From positions 1 to 24,317 of the IMG/VR virus record IMGVR_UViG_3300035162_001785: DNA of 24,317 bases; one strand, given 5' to 3'. Positions 11,216-20,277 of this stretch are shown piece by piece. Below the pieces are notes generated by a model. That model saw only the letters and a list, made by a program, of their open reading frames with translations. It was not told where the DNA came from and searched no databases. Numbering within the stretch: the first letter of the stretch is position 1; each line of letters opens with the position of its first letter. This DNA is from a virus. Position numbers and translations under genes: made by a program.

Positions 11216-13183
11216 ATGAGCAACTATCTACCAACAGACTATCAAACTTTTATCGCCACAAGCCGTTATGCCCGTTGGTTAGATAAAGAAAATCGCCGTG
11301 AAAACTGGGGGGAGACTGTTGATCGGTATATGATGAACATCGTCCATCAAGCTTTACCTAATTGGATACCTTCTGAAGATTTCAAAGATTGGCACGATAC
11401 TTTGGGTGACTTGGAAATAGAAATTCGTGATGCTATTTTAGGCTTAGAGGTAATGCCCTCCATGCGCTCCCTTATGACGGCTGGCCCAGCGGCTGACCGT
11501 GATAATACGTGCATGTACAACTGTAGCTACATAGCTGTGGACGATAAAGTAGCCTTTGATGAGGCCATGTTTGTACTGCTGTGCGGCACAGGCGTAGGCT
11601 TTAGCGTAGAGCGTCAATTTATTGATAAACTTCCGGTAGTACCTAAGCTAACCTGGAGTGATACTGTTGTCGTGGTTAAGGATAGCAAAGAAGGATGGGC
11701 TAAAGCTTTCAGGACGTTGTTAGCGTTGCTTTGGGCGGGTGAAATACCAAAGTGGGATATGAGTAAAGTTCGTCCCGCAGGGGCTAGGCTGAAGACATTC
11801 GGAGGTAGGGCATCAGGCCCAGCGCCATTAATTGATCTATTTAACTTTGCAGTCACTACGTTCAAAGGCGCACAAGAGCGTCAGCTATCCAGCCTCGAAT
11901 GCCATGATTTGATGTGCAAGGTAGGCGAAGTGGTGGTAGTTGGCGGGGTGCGGCGTAGTGCTATGATCTCCTTGTCTAATCTATCAGATGATCAGATGCG
12001 TCATGCCAAATCTGGAGAGTGGTGGGACGATGAGGCAGCGGGTATTAAACGACACGGTTATCGTGCCTTAGCTAACAACTCCACAGCCTATACCAAAAAG
12101 CCAGACGCCCTGTCATTCATGCGAGAATGGACTTCATTAATTGAGAGTAATTCAGGAGAGCGTGGTATCTTTAACCGTCAGGCTGCTAAGAACCAAGCGG
12201 CTAAGAATGGTAGGCGTAAATCAGATGAAGAGTTTGGCACAAATCCTTGTTCAGAAATAATTTTATTGTCAGGGCAAGTGTGTAATTTAACAGAGGCTGT
12301 AATTCGTGCAACTGATAGTCTGAAGGATATAGAGCGCAAGGTACGCATAGCTACAATCTTGGGTACTATACAAGCTACCTTCGTTAAGTTCCCGTATCTT
12401 CGTAAAATTTGGACTACTAATACGTCTAAAGAAAGACTTCTGGGCGTGTCGCTCACGGGCATCATGGATAACCCTCTTCTGACGCTATCCAATAAGAAAC
12501 TTGCTGAAACATTAGAACATCTTAAACAGGTAGCCGTAGATACCAATAAGTTGTGGGCTGAACGGTTAGGCATACCTCAGTCGGCTGCTATATCTTGCGT
12601 CAAACCAAGTGGAACGGTGAGCCAACTTGTATCATGCGCCAGCGGGATTCATGCGCGACATTCTCCGTATTATATCCGTACTGTTCGTGGTGATAACAAA
12701 GACCCTCTGACGCAGTTCATGCAGGATCAGGGTATACCGTCAGAGCCAGAGATGCAGAAGCCCGACAAGACTACAGTTTTCAGCTTCCCGGTGAAATCAC
12801 CTGAAGGCTCTGTCTGTACAAAAGACATGACTGCTATTGAGCAACTAGATATGTGGCTAATGTATCAGCGCCACTGGTGCGAACATAAGCCATCTGTAAC
12901 TATAAATGTAAAAACGGATGAATGGCTGGAAGTAGGGGCATACGTTTATAAGAATTTTGATGAGATGTCTGGCGTAAGCTTCCTACCGTTCAGTGAGCAT
13001 ATCTATCAGCAAGCTCCTTATACGGATGTTGAGAAAGAAACCTATGATGAATTGCTTGCAAAGATGCCAAAGCGTATCGATTGGAGTAAATTATCGGAGT
13101 ATGAACTGGAAGATCATACCTCTGGGATGAGTACAATGGCGTGTAGTGGAGACTCATGTGAAATTGTAGATATTTCAGCATAA
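11216..13183 (+). CDS. nrdJ: Class II (adenosylcobalamin-dependent) ribonucleotide reductase, monomeric type
   Basis: This enzyme turns ribonucleotides into deoxyribonucleotides, feeding DNA synthesis. Key residues fit the Lactobacillus leichmannii reductase: NPCSE with thiyl-radical Cys345 and Glu347; Cys356, eleven residues on, as in the redox Cys419; Cys103 in the YNCSY segment as its likely partner. The C-terminal CSGDSC, with Cys643 and Cys648, reduces the active site. CVKPSGTVS (461-469) binds phosphate. At 655 aa it is slightly shorter than that reductase (about 740). Class II enzymes need vitamin B12 and no oxygen or second subunit, which suits phages of B12-using marine bacteria. The start is ATG 11216 with AGGAAG about nine bases upstream. 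It is the last gene of the plus-strand operon. Confidence 0.9.
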   Translation: MSNYLPTDYQTFIATSRYARWLDKENRRENWGETVDRYMMNIVHQALPNWIPSEDFKDWHDTLGDLEIEIRDAILGLEVMPSMRSLMTAGPAADRDNTCMYNCSYIAVDDKVAFDEAMFVLLCGTGVGFSVERQFIDKLPVVPKLTWSDTVVVVKDSKEGWAKAFRTLLALLWAGEIPKWDMSKVRPAGARLKTFGGRASGPAPLIDLFNFAVTTFKGAQERQLSSLECHDLMCKVGEVVVVGGVRRSAMISLSNLSDDQMRHAKSGEWWDDEAAGIKRHGYRALANNSTAYTKKPDALSFMREWTSLIESNSGERGIFNRQAAKNQAAKNGRRKSDEEFGTNPCSEIILLSGQVCNLTEAVIRATDSLKDIERKVRIATILGTIQATFVKFPYLRKIWTTNTSKERLLGVSLTGIMDNPLLTLSNKKLAETLEHLKQVAVDTNKLWAERLGIPQSAAISCVKPSGTVSQLVSCASGIHARHSPYYIRTVRGDNKDPLTQFMQDQGIPSEPEMQKPDKTTVFSFPVKSPEGSVCTKDMTAIEQLDMWLMYQRHWCEHKPSVTINVKTDEWLEVGAYVYKNFDEMSGVSFLPFSEHIYQQAPYTDVEKETYDELLAKMPKRIDWSKLSEYELEDHTSGMSTMACSGDSCEIVDISA

Positions 13184-13198
13184 GCTCATGTTTTTCAT

Positions 13199-13232
13199 AA
13201 AAAAAGCCTACAAGTGCTTGACCTGTAGGCTT
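13199..13232 (-). terminator. Terminator for the minus-strand structural operon
   Basis: AAGCCTACA (13204-13212) and TGTAGGCTT (13224-13232) form a perfect 9-bp stem with an 11-base loop. On the minus strand it is followed by seven T (13205-13199), the mark of a terminator for transcripts coming from the right. It lies beyond the stop of the 1297-aa gene (13325). On the plus strand only weak T-rich DNA follows. Confidence 0.75.
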
Positions 13233-13290
13233 ACATTTATTATACTGAAATAGAACAGATTGAACGTGATTGGTCACCTGTTCGTTGGTT

Positions 13291-13327
13291 GAAACCCCCT
13301 GCTAGAAATAGTGGGGGGTTTCTTTTA
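13291..13327 (+). terminator. Strong terminator of the plus-strand operon
   Basis: A 14-bp stem (13291-13304 with 13309-13322, two G-U pairs) closes on a GAAA tetraloop and contains five consecutive G-C pairs. It is followed by TTTTATT on the plus strand. The T-rich tail overlaps the stop codon of the opposing 1297-aa gene (13325-13327). It lies 107 bases after the reductase. Confidence 0.85.
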
Positions 13328-16300
13328 TTGTGGCAACGCTTCTTCCATCTGTTGGTCTAGGCTAGAGGGTAAGTTGTTAGGGTCTACCTCACCATCCCCT
13401 TCTAAAGCACCTACAGTCGCAACTCTTGGTTTAGTCACTGTATTAACAGTCCCAGAAGCCACATACTTTGTACCATCCCAGATATAACTTAGGGGTGCGC
13501 CTATAATGCCCTTTTCTTTAAACCTTGTCTGTATTCTACCCAGACCTTCTTTTATCGTGTCAGTCGCCCGTAACTGGATGGTGGGGTTTTTAGAAATATA
13601 ATCCCGTAACAAATTAGGATTTAATAATAGAAACTCCATCTGCTCCCTTTTCTTCCGCCTTGGTAGTTTATCCACTAAATTCTTCATAAATGCGGAACCA
13701 ATAGAAGCTGCCTGAAGGCTTGCATTACCTTTGCCAAACAGCACCCCTACGTTAGCCCCAGCTAGACGGGCAATATTATTTACCATCATCTCAGAGTCCT
13801 GCATAATTTGATTGAATTGGTTAGGCTCGGCAGTACTTTTCTTTATTCGTATGGACTCAAACATCAATGTAGCTACGGCCTCGGCAGTATCGTCATCCAT
13901 TAGGCCGTTTTGAATCATTATATCCATGCGAGTTGTACCCGCTGATGCAGTATCCAAGGGAGCAAATAGTTGGTTAGACAGACTAACGAAGTCTAGTTCA
14001 TCCCCCTTTGTTGCGGAAGTTATCATCATATCAAACGTAGATGCGCGTAATTGGTCTAAAGCTTCGGCAGGGTCTTCCCCTTGGCGTACTGCGGCAGTCC
14101 GAATGTCTTCTGCCAATTGGGTAAACCGCTGACCGGGGTTATCAAGCGCAAATACTTCAGCTACTGAATTGTTGAATTTCTCAGTAGTACTAAACTTATC
14201 TACCTTAGCCACTAGAATAGCGGCATCTTCCTGTGCCTGTACTAACTGCACAGCCCTTGTCTTAATGGCAGGAAAGCGTTCTACTAAGTCGGAATTATCA
14301 GTAAGGAAGCGGTTAAGGGCTTCGGTAGTAGGAATACCTGATCTATCTGCACTATCCGCAAGGTTTCGGATCATATTCTGCAAAGCAACCGATTGGGCGG
14401 CATTCATATCGGCCCCCAAAGACATTCCTTCGGGCATAGGCATCAACTGCCCATATACTTCTTCGTTGTCCAGGGTGTATATGCCCTCTTCGGGATCATC
14501 CTTAAAAGTATCCTGCCGTTTATTCTTCTCAGTAGTCCCTCGCTGCCATGAAGCATCCTGTCTACGCTTTCTATCGGGGCCGGGAAAGTCGGTTGCGTCT
14601 GCGTCCCTACCACCGGGGTTGGCAGGGTTATATGTAATATTACCGTCTGTATCTATTGTGCCAAATTCATCAACAGACCTCGGAGCATCATCCGCGCCCA
14701 TTGCGCTGGGCCTTTCGTAAAAGGCTCGTCTGAACTGCCTAAGTGAATCGGCCATACTAGGAGTATCAGGGGCCACAGGAGCAGCACTAGGGGGCTGTAC
14801 GTCAGCAGCGGCTTTCTTTGCTCCTGCTATATTTAGATCAATCATTTGCTGGCGTTCTGTACCGAAAGAGGCTGCATCAGTCAGGTCTGAGGCCTCTTGT
14901 GCATCGCGTAAGTTAAGATTGGTTTGATCAGGTGTTCCTGCTGTAGCACTTTGCATAGTAAGTCTAGGGTCTTTAGCTGTACCTCCCCCGGAGGCAGAAG
15001 CTAAGGTATCCTTTATCCAGAATCGGTTATAGGTCTCGTTTAATTTAAGACTGAACTTCCTAGCCATATCGATGACATCTTTATCAGGGCCATCGATTGC
15101 ATTTAATACATCGATTAATGAACCCGCAATTTCGTCATATCGATCAGCAGTTTTAAATTGACTATTGCCACCAGCTTCCCTTGCAAGCTCAAGAAAATAA
15201 CTGCGCTGCTTTAGAATTTCTCCTGCACTAAGGGCTTCCCCTGACTTGGCCCGTGCCAGTAGGTTACTTAGTACTGTATTAGCTTCACCTGACGCTACGT
15301 TAGCGCCTTCTGGCATCTTAGCTTGCTGCGCCCTAATTGACTTTGCAACCTCCGATACATCCACAAGGGTGTCTTTATTAATACGGTCCCACCAGAATGT
15401 TTCTGCTTTCCGTAGATTAGTTTTACCCTCTCGGAGAATAGACTGTACCGAAACTGACGCCGCTTCCATGTCACCTTTAGGTATAGTCTTTAATACATCC
15501 TGAATGGCTTGGGATTTATCTAACATCTCTTTCTGTAAGATGTTTTGTATATAACGGGCTTGCATTATCTCACCCGCACGGCGTGTGCCTTCGTTTTTTA
15601 GTAGTTGACTAGATAAAGTCCACATACCTGCAAGAGCTTCGCCAATTTGCGTATTTACGGCTGTTTTAAACTTCTCACTAGATTTCATCAATGAGTTTTG
15701 TATACCTAAAAGTCCGGCGTTATCAGTACCTGTGCCTGCGGGAAGTGGTGCAAATCCCTGACTTTTTTGTGATTCGCTCAGTGCTTTTAGAACGGCTTCA
15801 ACTTCGTAACTCTCGGCCTCTGTTTTTAGTGCTGTGGCGTCTGCATCTCTCCCTTCGTTGGTGGCTACCCTAGCTTTTTCTAGAATTTCGGCTTTGGCTG
15901 CGTCAATTGAAATCAAAAACTCTTGCCCAGCAGCTTTCCTAGTTGCTTCAGTACTCATTCCACTAAATATTGTTTTTACACCACGGGTAGCCATACCCAA
16001 GGGAGTTACGTTGTAAGCCGCCTTAGCCGCAGCAGGTACTAGACTTACCCCTACAGCCCCAATTACTTCGCCACCCATTGCCCAGTAGGGGTTATCAGGA
16101 GCTAGGGACTCGGCAGTACCAGCACCAATAGCTCCACCTAAGATAGCTACCGCTTCACCTCCTGCAAATGCCGCAGGGTTCTTAGCCATCTGAGCCAGAA
16201 AAGGGTGCATGTTAGGGGTTGCGGCTAGTTTGACTGCATTTGTGAGGGCTAATTTATATAAAGCCGCCGCAGGAAGAGCATTTTCCCCTACACTCCGGCC

Positions 16301-17218
16301 CCCTTGATACAGAAACCTATACTCTTCTGGGATTTCCCGTTTGCTGTCGGGTATGTCAAACCCAACCTCTCTTAACCCCCTTCTAAGGCCCATAGAGCCT
16401 AAAGGATGACCTCCCTCTGAAGCTGCATAAGAACCTTTCATATCTTCAGGCTCAAGGCTTAGGTTAGTACCTAGAACAGCATTAATACCTTTTCTACCGC
16501 CTTGTTCCAGCTTTCTCGCAACCCAGTTGGCTAAATCTACAGGGATACCTGCAAAGTTTGTAAGACCTGTATTAACGCCCATGACGGTTGCCGTTGCCGC
16601 TCCAACATCCCTAACCGTTTTCCCAGTAAGTAAATAATCCATAATCTCTTGGGGGACTACGCCTTTTTCGACATCCGCAGCAAAGTCGTACGGCTTGCCA
16701 TCTACTTCTAGAATGTCTGTGCCGCCTTCGTACATAAGAGTGATGAGGTCTTCAGCGGTTACTCCTCGCTGCAATTCTTCAAGAAAACCTTTAGCGTTAT
16801 AGTTTTCCCCCGTAATCTGAGGTTCTACTTGCGCTTCGTCTAGGGCCGCATCAGTATCGGTATTTTCAGCCGCAGTATCTTCCGCAGGCTCATTTCGGGA
16901 AAGCAATTCTTGTTGGAAAGGGTCGTCACCGGGAAACCTGGGTACAAAAGCAGGCTCTTGGACTTCAGGTGCTTCAACTACAGGTGCTTCAACTTCAGGT
17001 GCTTGAACCACAGGTGCTTGAACCACAGGCTCTTGGACTATAGGCTCTTGGACTATAGGTGCTTGAACCACAGGCTCTTCAACTATAGGTGCTTCAACTA
17101 CAGGATCAGAGAAAAACTTCTCTGTGATCATGCGCTGTTCTTCATCAGAGGGCGTGTCTCCCGCAATGTTAACTAGGACACGACCTTCTTGCGGGGTATC
17201 TACATAAATCTGACCCAT
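13325..17218 (-). CDS. Giant putative virion (internal) protein, 1297 aa
   Basis: ATG 17218 overlaps the upstream stop (TAATG) and has a strong ribosome-binding site, GGAGGTGAT. No enzymatic domain is recognised. Residues 39-88 are ten perfect-length pentapeptides of the form P-[VIE]-V-[QE]-[AE], a stiff, extended linker. A Gly/Ala-rich hydrophobic segment lies at about 351-402 (AVAILGGAIGAG and EVIGAVGVSLVPAAAKAA), which could insert in a membrane. The rest is mostly helical and Ala/Gln-rich, broken by a charged, disordered part around 810-905. Size, the end-of-structural-operon position and the hydrophobic stretch resemble the large internal virion proteins that podoviruses eject into the host envelope; that role is inferred. 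A lysozyme domain, seen in T7 gp16, is not visible. Confidence 0.7.
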   Translation of the reverse strand: MGQIYVDTPQEGRVLVNIAGDTPSDEEQRMITEKFFSDPVVEAPIVEEPVVQAPIVQEPIVQEPVVQAPVVQAPEVEAPVVEAPEVQEPAFVPRFPGDDPFQQELLSRNEPAEDTAAENTDTDAALDEAQVEPQITGENYNAKGFLEELQRGVTAEDLITLMYEGGTDILEVDGKPYDFAADVEKGVVPQEIMDYLLTGKTVRDVGAATATVMGVNTGLTNFAGIPVDLANWVARKLEQGGRKGINAVLGTNLSLEPEDMKGSYAASEGGHPLGSMGLRRGLREVGFDIPDSKREIPEEYRFLYQGGRSVGENALPAAALYKLALTNAVKLAATPNMHPFLAQMAKNPAAFAGGEAVAILGGAIGAGTAESLAPDNPYWAMGGEVIGAVGVSLVPAAAKAAYNVTPLGMATRGVKTIFSGMSTEATRKAAGQEFLISIDAAKAEILEKARVATNEGRDADATALKTEAESYEVEAVLKALSESQKSQGFAPLPAGTGTDNAGLLGIQNSLMKSSEKFKTAVNTQIGEALAGMWTLSSQLLKNEGTRRAGEIMQARYIQNILQKEMLDKSQAIQDVLKTIPKGDMEAASVSVQSILREGKTNLRKAETFWWDRINKDTLVDVSEVAKSIRAQQAKMPEGANVASGEANTVLSNLLARAKSGEALSAGEILKQRSYFLELAREAGGNSQFKTADRYDEIAGSLIDVLNAIDGPDKDVIDMARKFSLKLNETYNRFWIKDTLASASGGGTAKDPRLTMQSATAGTPDQTNLNLRDAQEASDLTDAASFGTERQQMIDLNIAGAKKAAADVQPPSAAPVAPDTPSMADSLRQFRRAFYERPSAMGADDAPRSVDEFGTIDTDGNITYNPANPGGRDADATDFPGPDRKRRQDASWQRGTTEKNKRQDTFKDDPEEGIYTLDNEEVYGQLMPMPEGMSLGADMNAAQSVALQNMIRNLADSADRSGIPTTEALNRFLTDNSDLVERFPAIKTRAVQLVQAQEDAAILVAKVDKFSTTEKFNNSVAEVFALDNPGQRFTQLAEDIRTAAVRQGEDPAEALDQLRASTFDMMITSATKGDELDFVSLSNQLFAPLDTASAGTTRMDIMIQNGLMDDDTAEAVATLMFESIRIKKSTAEPNQFNQIMQDSEMMVNNIARLAGANVGVLFGKGNASLQAASIGSAFMKNLVDKLPRRKKREQMEFLLLNPNLLRDYISKNPTIQLRATDTIKEGLGRIQTRFKEKGIIGAPLSYIWDGTKYVASGTVNTVTKPRVATVGALEGDGEVDPNNLPSSLDQQMEEALPQ
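16955..17104 (-). repeat. Tandem 15-bp repeat array encoding ten pentapeptides
   Basis: Ten units of 15 bases, all in frame, encode residues 39-88 of the 1297-aa protein. On the plus strand the units vary around GGTGCTTGAACCACA and GGCTCTTGGACTATA. Near-identical neighbours suggest duplication by slippage or unequal exchange, and unit number could vary between relatives. Confidence 0.8.
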
Positions 17219-20200
17219 TAATTATCACCTCCAAAGGTGTAGACTGGAATGCCATCTTCTGACGTAGAGGTTTGCGTCAGGTTGTTATTCGGTACTGCAT
17301 CAGGGGCGGTAACTGTTTCTGTAATATTCAGACCCGATGTTACTTTCACTTTGGCCTTGGTTTCGGCGTCCTGCCACGCAAGGAAAAGATTACCGTAAGA
17401 TTCATATAACGGTTTTAGTGCATTAAGCTGAATAAATGCTTTTGATTTTGCAGTGGGAGTAGTTCTCCCGTCTAAAGTAAGCTGCAAAACGTCCATTTGC
17501 CTGCGTAATTCGCTTACAGTACCTTTCAACTTCTGTTTTGCTTCAGTTTTACTTTCAAACAAAGTAGCCGCTTTAGGTAAATTATCTAGAATAAGATTCT
17601 TGTTCATAACACTGTCGCGAGAGCCTTCGATAGCCACCGATATACTACGCATAGCTGCGTTATTTAGCCCCTTAATATATGTTTGCATTTGAATTAACTC
17701 TGGGAAGGTCTCCCAACCAACAAGGGCCGTAGTATTAGACGCTGCCCACTTTAGGAATGCACCTGACCCAAACGCCTTACGCACATCCAGATTACCCCCA
17801 GGGGTTTTCTCCCTGTCCATAAAGGCTTGTGATTCAAATAAGTCTTCACGAGACACGGTAATTTCTTCGCCATTAACAATCGTTTTGAAGCCAGTTTGAC
17901 TAAGTTGGGTTATATTAGCCGCTATCTCTGCAACTGGGGTCTGAATCTCAGCAGGAGCCGAAGCTGAGAAACTATCAAAGTTCATCACAGTTCTGTCGCC
18001 AGTAATTGGATCAGCAACTATTTGGGTTGTACCGCCGACCGTAGCCCTAGCAAAAGCCTCCTCTACACCACTATCCAATAGAAATTGTAATTTAGCTTCT
18101 TGATTAAGGGTAGTATTATTAACCCCTACTAGACCCGCTATCATTGAAGGTAGGGTATCCTTTAGAAACTTTTGTCCTTCGGCTTCTAAAGTGGGGTCAC
18201 CAGATTTAATATTTTGGTTAGCCTTAAATATCTCACCAGCTACAAATTCGGCATTAAAGGTAGGTGCATCAGGAGTCTTAGCAGACTGATCCTTCCAAGT
18301 GGTTTCCCAGTTGGTCAAAACATCTATAAGCTCCTGACCTGTTTTGCCTGTATTCTCAGGCAGAGCTAGATGCGCTTTAAGAGCTACCTGATAGGTATTA
18401 ATGTCTTCTCCTTCAGCAATCAATCCTTCAGCCTTCGCCAGTACGGCACGAACCCGTGTGAAACTTGTCATTTTTTCTGGGGTGTCAAATACTTCTGGTC
18501 CCGCCGCCGCTACAAAGGCATCTACTTCGGTTGTTGAGTTCCATGTTCTACCTGTAGGGTCTAAAAGCTCTGATAGCTTGGCATCCTCTGCTATTTTGAC
18601 CCTAGAGTTGTACATATCTTGAACAAGTTGTAAAACATCGGGTTGTTCAGTAAGAATACCCGTATCGATAATAACCTTTAAGTCCTCGACAGGTAATTGT
18701 AGAAGTTTATCGTCCTCATACCAATTAGGTTTCTGGGTTATATCGGTAAAAATCTTCCACGTAGTCTCTATAGAAGCCATAGCCCCAGAGTCAGGGATTT
18801 TAATCGACTTACCATCTTCACCTACTGTGAAGAAACCTTTTTCTTTATAAACAGCTTTCAAGAAACGCTCTTTAGTAGTCAGCTTTTGTTCAGCCTCTAA
18901 ATCATTCTTATTTACTTTTTCTAGCGCCAGACCGCGCAATATTATGAGGTTTTTCAGAGATGCGACGTTTCGCTCATAGAACGGATCATTCTCATCTAAC
19001 ACGCCTTGGACTTTCATTGCTGCGTCATACCATTCTACGCCCTTATCCAACTCTTGGGAAAGTGCTTGTAGGTTAAATGAGTTAGCTAAGGCGTCCTTGC
19101 GTGAAAGTGCGATACGGATATTCTTACCAAACTTTGTATCCTCTGCATGAACGGAAGCGTAAAGATTCAAGTCACTGACTTCTTCTAATATCAACTTATC
19201 CAGATCATTAAATATATCTGAGTTTTCTTCTTCCGTTTCTTTAACAGCCCTTATAGCTTCAACTATTTTAACTTCGTCTTCCGTTAAAGAGACAATGTTT
19301 AAGACTGTATCCAAACCTACCTTTTCGCCATCGCCATTAACTGGCAAAGCCATAAGCTGCTTCCGTGTGTAACCACCCGCTACTTTAAAAAATTCCTGTC
19401 CTACAGCCCAAGCTTTTATGTCTAAAGCGTCAGGGTCACTCTCACCCCTCTTAGGATCGGTGACTATTCTCTGATATATCCCTTCCCAATTATCTTTTCT
19501 GAGGTCTCCCGTATCAAATCGGGGTTTTGTATAAGGCTCTAAGGTAACTTGTGTTTCGCCAAATACAGGAACCTCTTCGTAATTCTTCTCAGCATATAAA
19601 GATTCTTGCTTGGCATCCGACAACTCTAAATCAATCATTTGCTGGGCTGTTGTAGCGTAATCTGTAGGCTTGCCGTCAGAGTCTTTTTCGTTGGCAATCC
19701 TTTTAAGGTCTTCAGGCCCTACGGGCCTCCGTTCTTCGCCATACGCTTGGATACTATTATCCCATGTAGTGGTACTATACATCGGTCCTGTAATAGGTGA
19801 CTCGTCAGTAGGACGCTGTGCGGGTGGCTGGTTGAGGTCAGCACCTGAAATGGACAACAATTCCGTACCCACTTGCTGCGGGGTGAAAGATAGTTGATTA
19901 TTCTTTATTAGTAATATAGTATTTTCTACTGTATCATTGTAATCATTATCACTCGCAACGAGATTTTGTCTAAAATAATCTATTACTTTAGCGTTTGAAC
20001 CTGCGTCAGAACCCGCAAACTGATTAGCTAATCTAACCGCATTAGTTTCAATCTTTTTAGCTAATGTATCTTCAGCATCCTGCTTGGCTTTTATACTCCG
20101 TGCGGCAACTCTCGCTTCTTGCCGCTTGACCCGCTCTTCTTGCCTTTTCTCTTCGTCTTGTTTTTTAAGTCCGTAGGTTAGTTCGTCAAAAAACCCAGCA

Positions 20201-20277
20201 AACGGGTCTACCTTCTTCTTAAATGAGCCTGCGGATAATCCCGCCCGTACATTAGCTTTCTCTGTCTTAAAGCTCAT
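17218..20277 (-). CDS. Large putative virion (internal) protein, 1019 aa
   Basis: ATG 20277 follows GAGGA by eight bases and overlaps the 183-aa gene by 11. Residues about 35-75 are a highly charged, heptad-like helix (KKQDEEKRQEERVKRQEARV and following) and likely a coiled coil. The remainder is helical, acidic and without recognised domains or signal peptide. The C-terminus is Thr/Asn-rich (ITETVTAPDAVPNNNLTQTS). Coupling by overlap to the 1297-aa gene (stop and start share a base) suggests the two are made in equal amounts, as with paired internal core proteins such as T7 gp15 and gp16. That analogy is inference from size, order and composition. No catalytic motifs are seen. Confidence 0.7.
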   Translation of the reverse strand: MSFKTEKANVRAGLSAGSFKKKVDPFAGFFDELTYGLKKQDEEKRQEERVKRQEARVAARSIKAKQDAEDTLAKKIETNAVRLANQFAGSDAGSNAKVIDYFRQNLVASDNDYNDTVENTILLIKNNQLSFTPQQVGTELLSISGADLNQPPAQRPTDESPITGPMYSTTTWDNSIQAYGEERRPVGPEDLKRIANEKDSDGKPTDYATTAQQMIDLELSDAKQESLYAEKNYEEVPVFGETQVTLEPYTKPRFDTGDLRKDNWEGIYQRIVTDPKRGESDPDALDIKAWAVGQEFFKVAGGYTRKQLMALPVNGDGEKVGLDTVLNIVSLTEDEVKIVEAIRAVKETEEENSDIFNDLDKLILEEVSDLNLYASVHAEDTKFGKNIRIALSRKDALANSFNLQALSQELDKGVEWYDAAMKVQGVLDENDPFYERNVASLKNLIILRGLALEKVNKNDLEAEQKLTTKERFLKAVYKEKGFFTVGEDGKSIKIPDSGAMASIETTWKIFTDITQKPNWYEDDKLLQLPVEDLKVIIDTGILTEQPDVLQLVQDMYNSRVKIAEDAKLSELLDPTGRTWNSTTEVDAFVAAAGPEVFDTPEKMTSFTRVRAVLAKAEGLIAEGEDINTYQVALKAHLALPENTGKTGQELIDVLTNWETTWKDQSAKTPDAPTFNAEFVAGEIFKANQNIKSGDPTLEAEGQKFLKDTLPSMIAGLVGVNNTTLNQEAKLQFLLDSGVEEAFARATVGGTTQIVADPITGDRTVMNFDSFSASAPAEIQTPVAEIAANITQLSQTGFKTIVNGEEITVSREDLFESQAFMDREKTPGGNLDVRKAFGSGAFLKWAASNTTALVGWETFPELIQMQTYIKGLNNAAMRSISVAIEGSRDSVMNKNLILDNLPKAATLFESKTEAKQKLKGTVSELRRQMDVLQLTLDGRTTPTAKSKAFIQLNALKPLYESYGNLFLAWQDAETKAKVKVTSGLNITETVTAPDAVPNNNLTQTSTSEDGIPVYTFGGDN

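Noticed and set aside
13204-13232. The 9-bp hairpin as the plus-strand terminator of the reductase
   Set aside because: The T-run follows it only on the minus strand; the plus-strand terminator is the stronger stem at 13291-13322.
14169-14720. 183-codon ORF on the plus strand opposite the 1297-aa gene
   Set aside because: It is antisense to a long, well-supported gene, has no recognisable motifs or ribosome-binding site, and is typical of shadow frames. It served as a control showing that ORF length alone proves little.
16955-17104. CRISPR-like array
   Set aside because: Repeat units of 15 bases are contiguous, with no unique spacers, and are in frame within a coding region.
16910-17176. 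Plus-strand ORF with a CFNYRCFN-type repeat
   Set aside because: Its repeats are simply the complementary reading of the pentapeptide-coding 15-bp array of the minus-strand gene.
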